Below are positions 6,895 through 13,293 of a stretch of DNA of 13,293 nucleotides, piece after piece; the stretch's first letter is position 1; the number at the start of each line of letters is the position of its first letter. Both the position numbers and the translations under genes were made by a program. The stretch is from Byssothecium circinans. Lineage: Eukaryota > Ascomycota > Dothideomycetes > Pleosporales > Massarinaceae. The stretch covers positions 1 to 13,293 of the forward strand of contig ML977085.1 of the NCBI GenBank assembly GCA_010015675.1. The letters are read 5' to 3'. The notes beneath the pieces are model-generated. The model was not told where the DNA came from. It saw nothing but the letters and a program-made list of their open reading frames with translations, and did not search any database.

Positions 6895-8481
6895 ATGGAC
6901 AAACGCGAAGAAGCTATATAAGTAGCCATCCGTGACCTTAATGCTGGTGTTTTCCCTAGCCAATGAGCTACTGCAAAGGCGTACAATATCCCGCAACCTA
7001 CACTCTCTGCGCGACTATGAGGCAGACAGAGCAGCCAAACTAGCCACGTATACTAACAGCGATTAACTCTATAACAAGAGGAGTTTCTTATATAATAGAT
7101 CTTTAAAGAAGACGCACGCGCTTTTCCTCCCTCCCACGCGCGCGCGCGAGAAATGGTGAATCGAATCTAAAGGATGAATAGGGATAATAATCCTGTAGGC
7201 AAGCATTAGATATCCTACTTTCTAAAGCGTAACCCACGCGTCGTATCTATTGTGGGTAGGAAGATAGAGGCTGCGAGAGCTAAGGGAGCAACACAAAGGT
7301 AGATACGCGAGTTTCTTAAGCTCTATGAGCAGCTTCGCGTCGAGCTAGGTATACAGGCTGAGGATACGTGGAATATAGATGAGACTAGGAAGGCGCTAAG
7401 CGTATGTGCAAATACTAGAGTACTTGCTAGTAGTTAGAAAAAGAAGGCTTACTATCAGTCTCCAGAGAATCGCGAGTGGGCGTTAATAATTGAGTGCGTT
7501 TCAGCAATAAGGAAGAAGCTGCGCCCTGCGGTAATATTTAAAGGAAAGAACCTATAAAGTACTTAGTTTCTATCAATGATTCTAGACTAGCTATACGTAA
7601 CCTTAGAGAATGGCTAGACATCTAATGTGATAGGTGCTAAGTGATTGCAACGCGTATTTCTGCTAGAAACTGCACCCTCATAGGATTGCTGGAGGATGCT
7701 AATTTCAGATGGCTATAGTAGCTACGTTAACCTAGAATTCCTGTAGATCTATAAATAGAATAAAGTTAGGCTTCTATTTCTCCCTGCGTACTCCTCGCAC
7801 GTTCTGCAGCCCCTAGATCTCTTAGTTTTCTTAGTAGTGAAACGTTTCTATCGCTAGCAGATTTAGGAGTTATTACACCTAGATGATGCTGCCCTAGTTA
7901 TAAAGGAATACTTTATTACTGCCTACCACGCTGCTAGGGAGACTGCGATTACTAAGAGAGTAATTCGCGCTAGATAGGCTACTACAGGCATCTGCCCATT
8001 GAATATTGAGTGGGTAGTTAACTTATCTTAGGTTACTTAAAGGCCTGTTACGCCACCCCATCAGAATCAAGCTTAAACTGCTAAGAGTTATCTCTCTACC
8101 CCCCACGGCCCTCGTGATCTTTTTATAGCTCAGCGAGCGCTTCATAGAGAGTAGAGTATTGGCCGCAAGGTTCACTAGCTCTTTAAGAAAGCAGGTAAGG
8201 TAATTGCAACTGTAAATACATGAGCAGCAGAGCTAGAAGCAGAGAATAAAAGACTTCACAGTCAACTTGAAGCTCTTAAGCCTCAGCAGCCACGGAAGAG
8301 AATTTGAATAGACCTAAATCAACGCTTTGCAGATATAGATATAATTATGGTGGCAAAATAGGCAGCAGATCTTTTAGCATTACAAAACAATGACAAAGCA
8401 GCAGAAAAAGAAGCAGAGAGAGCAGCAGCTGAAACAGCAGCTAAAACTCTTCAATCTATGTGTACAGAGTGGCAATTGTAA
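6895..8481 (+). pseudogene. pogo-1 transposase, Fot1/pogo DDE superfamily, broken by stops only
   Basis: ATG at 6895 to TAA at 8479-8481 is one frame of 528 codons, close to the usual Fot1 transposase length (about 540), with about 30 in-frame stops and no frameshift. The N-terminal third has a psq-like helix-turn-helix (ATAKAYNIPQPTLSARL near residues 24-41) and a CENP-B/Tc5-type helix-turn-helix region with NPVGKH and FLKRNPRVV near residues 98-118. The DDE domain holds NIDET (Asp162), LISDGYSSYVN (Asp272) and HVLQPLDLLVF (Asp308). The 35-residue spacing of the last two is the DD35D pattern of Fot1. All three catalytic Asp codons survive, while the flanking His of DGHxSH is Tyr. The C-terminus has a coiled coil (LEAENKRLHSQLEALK near residues 446-461) and an Ala/Glu-rich end. 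Stops sit where Gln, Trp or Arg are expected. Confidence 0.93.
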
Positions 8482-8526
8482 CTAAGTTAAGGCAATTACA
8501 TTGATTTTCTAAAGGGTGGCCAATTT

Positions 8527-8576
8527 TTGGTGGGTGATTCAGAACCCTAGGTGATTCATATTGGGGGCGACTAGCT
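8527..8576 (-). repeat. pogo-1 right terminal inverted repeat
   Basis: Reverse complement of 6793-6842 with a few transitions. It starts about 45 bases after the transposase stop codon, and TA at 8577-8578 follows it. Confidence 0.88.
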
Positions 8577-8578
8577 TA

Positions 8579-10184
8579 GTTAAGTTTCTTAGTTGTTATA
8601 AAACTTATTAGGTTCTAGTAATCTAAATATACCTTTATCTAGTATTTAGCGCTAATTAACTAGGCTTACTATTATTTAAAGGTATCTACTATCACTAGTA
8701 GTTCCTTATTATAAATATTATAGTTAAGTTCTACTCTTAAGAACTTTTAAGAGTAGTAGAATACTAGTCTTTATTTCCTATCTTTACCTTACTATAAGAG
8801 TATTACTCCTAGGGCGTAGTCTAATATATCTATCTCTACCCTTAGTAGCTATTCTAGGTCATGCATCTATAATATAGGGGCTAATAGAAATAACTCCTTA
8901 AGCTTCTTAAAAGCTTTTTACTATTCTATTCCCTATTTAAATTCCTTATAATCCTTTTTAGTAATCTCTGTAAGAGGCGCTATAGTTTTTAAATATCCTA
9001 TAATAAACTTCCTATAGAAGTTAGCGAATCTTAGGAAGGATTATACGTCCTTAACTATCTTAGGTTTTAGCTATTCTCTTATAGTTTTAACTTTCTTTAG
9101 GTCTATAGCGATGCTATCTTGTAAGATAATAAATCCTAAGTAATCTATCTTTATAACGTAGAATTTGTATTTCTTAGGCTATAAGGGTAATTAATACTCC
9201 CTAAGCTTCCTAAGCACCTTCTTAACGTATTTAATATAATTCTTAAGCGTTCCTAAGGTATATACTAGTATATTGTCTAGGTACGCAGTCATAAAAACGT
9301 CTAAGTATTTATAAAGTGCTTTATTAATAAGCGCCTAAAATATTATAGGCGCGTTTATAAGTCTAAAGGGTATAACTATATATTTATATAGACTATACTA
9401 GGTCTTAAAAGCCGTTAGCTACTTATAGCCCTTAGCTATCTATATTTAATAGAATCTATCTTATATATTAAATTTTATAATCTATTTAAGTCCCTAGAGG
9501 TAGTCTATAAGTTTCTAGATTAGAGGAAGAGGGTAATAGTTCTTCCTTATAATATAGTTAAGCTATCTAAAGTCTATATAGAGTTATAGCTTTCTATTCT
9601 TTTTAAGGATAAAAAGAATTAGTAAAGCTATTAGGCTTATACTCTCTTATATATATCTTTACTTTATATTTTTTTTAATATATATTCGCAGTTCCTTCTA
9701 CTAGTCTTGTATAAGTAGATATATTAGTCCTAGGCGTAACTTCGCGCCTTCTTTTAGGTAAATCTTATAATCTTATTCCTAGTAGTCTAGTAATATAGTT
9801 TTATCTTATTCCTTAAATAGATCTTAAAACTCCTTATATTCTAGTAGTATTATAGGTTAGGGTTTATCCTTTATAGGTATAACTCTCTATATCTAGATAA
9901 CTCCTATCTATAAAGGGTCCTTCTTATAGATCTTTCTAATCTTATAAGGTAATATCTTACTAATCTATCTAGTCTAACTAGGTAAGCTCTAGATTACTAG
10001 GCTTAATCTTTTGTAGCGTATTCTAGCAACCTTACGCGCTAGTTCTTAGCTTAAATATTATACCCTTCTACTAATTAATAGCAAGATTATACTTCCTAAG
10101 CTAATTATAACTAATTAATATATCCTCTTTACTAAGATCTATAATATTAAGGGAAGTTATATTCTTAATTCTAAGTATATAGAA
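8579..10184 (-). pseudogene. Ty3/Gypsy pol, middle part: end of protease, reverse transcriptase, RNase H
   Basis: On the minus strand the reading starts with the end of the protease (NITSLNIIDLSKEDILI near 10105-10160, then YNxLRKYNLAIN). After a frame change somewhere between about 9870 and 10000 comes the reverse transcriptase: KEGAKLRLGLIY near 9700-9740, ILFILKKNRKL near 9595-9625, NYYPLPLI near 9515-9540, VIPFRLINAPIIF near 9345-9385 and the active-site block AYLDNILVY at about 9257-9286. The second Asp of YxDD is Asn (GAT to AAT), so polymerase activity is lost. The fingerprint FANFYRKFI is near 9005-9030. RNase H follows with IDILDYALG near 8806-8835, YNKELLVIV near 8690 and YLDYxNL near 8630, and ends at KLN next to the pogo-1 site. 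One frame covers about 9750 to 8579. Confidence 0.88.
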
Positions 10185-10186
10185 TA
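10185..10186. repeat. TA target-site duplication, left of pogo-2
   Basis: TA at 10185-10186 pairs with TA at 12038-12039. Joining the flanks with a single TA gives an uninterrupted minus-strand Gypsy protease frame (RLETxEVLFYILRIKNIT across the junction), which confirms the boundaries. Confidence 0.82.
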
Positions 10187-10245
10187 ACGTAAAGCACTAC
10201 TAAACCGCATACACTACTAAACTATATAGAATTCCTTAGCAATAC
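10187..10245 (+). repeat. pogo-2 left terminal inverted repeat with tandem 17-bp units
   Basis: The 59 bases pair with 11979-12037 at 49 positions, and all ten differences are transitions. After the 8-bp tip come CACTACTAAACCGCATA and CACTACTAAACTATATA (10195-10211 and 10212-10228), then TAGAATTCCTTAG, which is shared exactly with the other end. Confidence 0.9.
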
Positions 10246-10259
10246 TATTACTATCTTTA

Positions 10260-11974
10260 ACGTAAAAATACTATAATAATATTAGTCTAAAGCACTCTAA
10301 TATAAAGGTAGACTTTAGCTTACCCTTACTATATATAATAGAGGCTAATTTCTAAGCCTTTAACGCGCTACTAAAGCCTTTAACGTTAAAGACTAAGTCC
10401 TTAACAAACGCGCTAAAGGAATACCTTTTTAAGCAGAAATAGTTCTAAACTATTTAAAACTGTCCCTAACTAAGTACAAGATAATTATTAAATATATCCT
10501 TAACCTTAATTCGCGAGGATTCGCGCCTACGCTAGGCAAAGTGTTAGATATAGCGAATAAACTACTAGCTAAGTAGGGTAAAGAGAGGGTAGGTAAGAAC
10601 TAGGTAGAATAGTTTATAAACTATTTAGAATAGTTATAAACTGTCTAGAACTATGCAAAGGACTATTAGAGAGCTCTATAGGAAGATCCTAAGGTAGTTA
10701 GCGCGTAGTTTAAGCTTATAGAGGACACTAAAATTAAGTATATTATACATAATAATAATATTTATAACTTTAATAAGACTAGCTTTTAGATAGGTACTAT
10801 TAGCTCTATAAAAGTAGTCACTAGCTTAGAGAGGCAAGTAAGGCCTACTATTATTTAGCTAGGCAATAAAGAGTAGGTAATAGACATCTAGAGTATATAT
10901 TTAAATAGTATATTTACCCTACTATTTATTATATATAAAGGATGCGTCTATATCTTTTTATAGTACTAGGAAGCTAATATACTACGTAATTAGAAGCTCT
11001 TAGTCTTAGAGAATAGATAGACGACTAATAAGCTTAGTCTCGTGTAGTTAAAGCACTTTAACGCGCATACAAAGGTGAGAACTATTAGCGTCTATTAGTT
11101 GCTAATTTTAGATAGCTACAAAAGCTACCTTAATTAAGATTTTAAGGATTATTATTATAATAATAAGATCCTTACGCTCTATATACTACTGTACTCGTTA
11201 TATATCCTTTAGCCGCTTAATATAGTATGCTTCTTGCTACTTAAGCACAAGTACTCTAAGACTATTTAGAACTTAGCGCGCTAATAAATTTTTTATATTA
11301 ATAAGGAAGCGTTCCTACGAGCCTTTAAAGATACGTTTTTAAGCGTGTTTATAGTTTAGAACTATTAAAAGGCCTTTAAGGTAATAGGGCTAGTCCTTTT
11401 AAATGCGCAGGTAGTACTTAATTATCTTAATATATGTATATATACCCTACTAGGACCCCCACTACTAGAGACGCTATAGCAATTAAGAACTATAAGTAAT
11501 ACACGCGAATTTAGCTTGTAGTTAAGGCTTATATAAGATTCTATTACTTAGTTACTACAAACAGCGCACGGTGGGCTTTCGCAGCTTATTAAAGGCGCTA
11601 AGTTAGTGCTGCAAGGTAGCGTACTTATAAAGGCGCGCATTAAAGAGCTTAAAAAGCAACTTACAGCAGTAACTAAGCAAAAAACACGCAAGTATAAGTA
11701 TATTTAGAAGGGCGGTACTATAGAGTATAGTCCTATAGTAGACTAAAATAGTTCTAAACTATTAGGAACTATTTAGAACTATAAGAGGGCAAAGGTAGAA
11801 AGTAAATACAAAGTATAATAACTAGGTATTTGCTACTACGGCAACTGCAGTAAGGCTGGGCATAACGCGAGAACATATTAAGTATATAAAGAGGGTTCTT
11901 CTAAGTTAGAGGCTAGTACTTAGTTTATTATATTAAGTAGTAATACAGACGATAATAGTAATAAAGTTAAGTAA
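10260..11974 (+). pseudogene. pogo-2 transposase, Fot1-type with C-terminal zinc knuckle, catalytic Asp lost
   Basis: From 10370 to about 11974 one frame is readable without a frameshift but with many stops. The N-terminal 40 codons or so (before 10370) change frame and their start is uncertain. A helix-turn-helix segment (TKAFNVKDxVLNKRAKGIPF, 10370-10429) leads to LNSRGFAPTLGKVLDIANKLL (about 10505-10570), typical of the CENP-B/Tc5 DNA-binding region. In the DDE domain, IYNFNKTSF at 10760-10786 has Asn where the family has the first catalytic Asp. LLILDSYKSYL keeps the second (Asp at 11111). PLNIVCF has Asn for the third (11219). The 35-residue spacing is that of Fot1. LNAQVVLNYLNIY near 11400 and KAxIAELEK-like residues near 11640 continue the family pattern. 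The C-terminus has CYYGNCSKAGHNARTY at 11831-11878, a CCHC zinc knuckle with two Cys turned to Tyr. It is non-functional. Confidence 0.9.
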
Positions 11975-11978
11975 GTTA

Positions 11979-12037
11979 GTATTACTAAGGAATTCTACGC
12001 GGTTTAGTAGTATACGTAGTTTAGTAGTACTTTACGT
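11979..12037 (-). repeat. pogo-2 right terminal inverted repeat
   Basis: Reverse complement of 10187-10245 with ten transitions. It begins within a few bases of the last plausible transposase stop (11972-11974) and ends ACGT next to TA at 12038-12039. Confidence 0.9.
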
Positions 12038-12039
12038 TA

Positions 12040-12276
12040 ATACTTCTTAGGTTTCTAACCTTAAGAATCTATTGCTATAGGATATCTGTCTATTATTAGC
12101 TAATATTACTTATATTATATATTTCTTATCTTGATAGGATATATTAAACTTCTCTACTACGCATAAGGAGATAATTATCTATATAGCTCTACTATCTATA
12201 AGTACTATAAGCCTGTATCTATATACGCGCACCTCTACCTTTAGTTAATAAATTAGTAACTCTAGGTATTATATAT
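12040..12276 (-). pseudogene. Ty3/Gypsy pol, 5' part in this window: aspartic protease
   Basis: On the minus strand the reading runs VEVRVYRYRLIVLIDSRAI near 12180-12230, then VEKFNISYQDKKYII near 12110-12155, then ISYSNRFLRLE near 12050-12085. This is the retropepsin-like domain of a Gypsy polyprotein. The active-site triplet Asp-Ser-Gly is Asp-Ser-Arg (12188-12196; GGA to AGA). The reading is cut at 12277 by the TIR element to the right, so gag and the 5' LTR are not in the window; if the element is otherwise whole they lie beyond 13293. It joins in frame to the segment at 10184 when pogo-2 is removed. Confidence 0.8.
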
Positions 12277-12278
12277 TA

Positions 12279-13293
12279 ACGTAAAGCACCATCGAACCGC
12301 CCAAAAGCTTAGCAAGGAAAATTAAATATTCAACCTTTAATAACAATTTAAATATAAGAGCTATTAAGCTAAAATTTTAAATACAAATATATATAATAAT
12401 ATAGCTTTAAAACTTTATAGAAATATATTCTAGGATTTCTAATATCTTAGTAAGCTATATTAGTATAGAGTAAACTTACTCGCCTAAGCTTTATACCCTA
12501 CAATACCTAATAAACTACCTTAATAAATTAAAATAACTTTAGAGCTAGTTTTTATATATATAATACACCTATTAGTACTAAAATTATAGCATGCAGCCTA
12601 GGCCTATTAGAGAACTAGCGTAGAGAGGGTAGAGATACCTAAAATTAAAAAAAGATAATTAAATATTTTAGTTAGCTATATATCTTTACTTTTTATCTAT
12701 AGATATACTTTATATATATATATAGAAGCTATATAAATAGTTAGCTATTAGAAAATAGCTTATATAAGCTTTATAATAAGGTAGTGTCTAAATTTTCTAA
12801 AAATCTATACTTCCTAAGCTAGATCTTTTAGTTTTAGAGGTATTTACTTACTCTAAAACTTATATATAGCTTTATTTAGTATATATTATCCTCCTCCTAA
12901 GAAGAAAGTAGAGATATCTAATATATATAACTTTATTTAGAAGGTTTTCTATTTTTTAACCCTCTACCTTATACCTACTATTATAGCGTTAAATCTAGGC
13001 TGCACGCTATAATAACTTAATAGTTACTAACTAATATACTAATAAGTAAGTCCTAAAAGTAATATAGTATATTACTAATATTTAGCTATTAATCTATTAT
13101 AAAAGGTAGGTTTTATATAAGATTTCTTCTATTACTAATAACTACTATATTACGTAAGCTATAGCTATATAAATTTAATACCTATTAGATTATATGCATA
13201 TCTATCTAGGTTTAAAATCTTAGAAGAAAATATTAAGGTTTAGCTTTATTATTAAGATAATACACTTTAATTTTCCTTACCAAGCATTTTTGG
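12279..13293 (+). mobile_element. Long-inverted-arm TIR element (arms C and D), truncated by the window edge
   Basis: It starts ACGTAAAGCACCATCGAACC at 12279, after TA at 12277-12278, and has one 17-bp unit at the tip. Arm C (about 12279-12740) is an inverted relative of copy B. Arm D (about 12968-13293) repeats copy A in direct orientation and stops at the window end, just before its terminal 17-bp units would appear. C inverted and D resemble each other mainly at the CTAGGCTGCACGCTATAAT block and over the last 100 bases, so the element is foldback-like. The centre (about 12741-12967) is AT-rich with no coding sign. It sits in the Gypsy element between gag and protease. Total length would be a little over 1 kb. 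It is a non-autonomous element by inference. Confidence 0.65.
12968..13293 (+). repeat. Repeat copy D, direct repeat of 1-318
   Basis: From CCTACTATTATAG at 12976 to CCAAGCATTT at 13291 it follows copy A nearly base for base, with mainly transition differences and a few small indels (GCACGCTATAATAACTTAAT is shared exactly). The two copies are about 12.97 kb apart in the same orientation, which makes the whole window a potential target for recombination between direct repeats. Confidence 0.85.

Larger units (their letters stand above)
6793..8576 (+). mobile_element. pogo-1: complete Fot1/pogo-type DNA transposon, 1784 bp
   Basis: The inverted ends are AGCTAGTCACCCC at the left and, as reverse complement, AGCTAGTCGCCCC at the right. 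The match extends over about 50 bp including the shared block AATCACCTAGGGTTCTGAAT. It is flanked by TA duplications and carries one transposase frame on the plus strand. It sits inside the Gypsy pol between RNase H and integrase. It is visibly less TA-biased than its surroundings and keeps many CG, CA and TG steps, so it is probably the most recent insertion in the window or escaped most RIP cycles. All parts of an element are present, but the transposase is inactive (about 30 stops). Confidence 0.92.
10187..12037 (+). mobile_element. pogo-2: complete Fot1/pogo-type DNA transposon, 1851 bp
   Basis: It is flanked by TA duplications and by 59-bp terminal inverted repeats that begin ACGTAAAG and then hold two 17-bp units each. 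It carries a plus-strand transposase and is inserted in the Gypsy protease region. It is much more TA-biased than pogo-1, so it is older or saw more RIP. The ends match those of the short elements at 359, 814 and 12279 (8-bp tip, then 17-bp units), making it the likely source family for their mobility. Confidence 0.9.

Noticed and set aside
6895..8481. Alternative genetic code in which TAA/TAG read as Gln
   Set aside because: Stops also fall at probable Trp and Arg positions and include TGA. Other residues show the same C-to-T/G-to-A drift, so mutation explains them without recoding.
6796..8573. Inner TA pair (6796-6797 and 8572-8573) as the pogo-1 target duplication
   Set aside because: The inverted repeat extends five bases further out on each side, and only the outer TA pair restores the Gypsy reading frame.
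1..13293. Mitochondrial or plasmid DNA because of the AT content
   Set aside because: Fot1/pogo transposons, a chromodomain Gypsy element, a spliceosomal intron and a histone fold are nuclear features, and the bias is specifically towards TpA.

Overview
The window is almost certainly a repeat-rich, AT-rich compartment of a filamentous ascomycete (Pezizomycotina) nuclear genome. TpA steps are everywhere and CpA/TpG are scarce. Decayed frames fail mostly by C-to-T and G-to-A changes (Gln, Arg and Trp codons turned into stops, Cys and His turned into Tyr, catalytic Asp turned into Asn). This is the signature of repeat-induced point mutation (RIP). I see no intact protein-coding gene, rRNA, tRNA or CRISPR array. 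Nearly everything can be read as nested, decayed mobile elements plus one decayed histone-H3-like gene.

Layout from left to right: 1-359, right arm of a terminal-inverted-repeat (TIR) element (copy A). 362-814, right arm of a related element (copy B), into which A's element is inserted. 817-1364, unassigned. About 1365-2363 (+), pseudogene with a Ser/Pro-rich tail, a Pro/Thr/Lys-rich tail and a histone H3 fold that still contains a recognisable intron. About 2617-4010 (+), 5' half of a Ty1/Copia element (gag, zinc knuckle, protease, start of the pre-integrase region). About 4011-4480, candidate LTR. 4626-5315 (+), decayed Cys-rich coiled-coil ORF. About 5160-12276 (-), a Ty3/Gypsy chromovirus pol (protease, reverse transcriptase, RNase H, integrase, chromodomain), interrupted by two complete Fot1/pogo-type DNA transposons: pogo-1 at 6793-8576 and pogo-2 at 10187-12037. 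12279-13293+, a long-inverted-arm TIR element (arms C and D) that cuts the Gypsy element between gag and protease and runs off the window.

The nesting gives a relative history. Copia appears cut by Gypsy. Gypsy was later hit by pogo-2, pogo-1 and the C/D element. Removing either pogo element plus one TA target copy rejoins the Gypsy reading frame, which fixes both insertion boundaries. Pogo-1 is the least mutated and probably the youngest. Pogo-2 and the A-D elements share terminus architecture (8 bp, then a 17-bp motif, usually twice), so pogo-2-type transposase is the likely source of mobility for the short elements. The most unusual item is the H3-like pseudogene: its core aligns with H3/CENP-A from the alpha-N helix to alpha-3 once a 50-nt fungal-type intron is removed.
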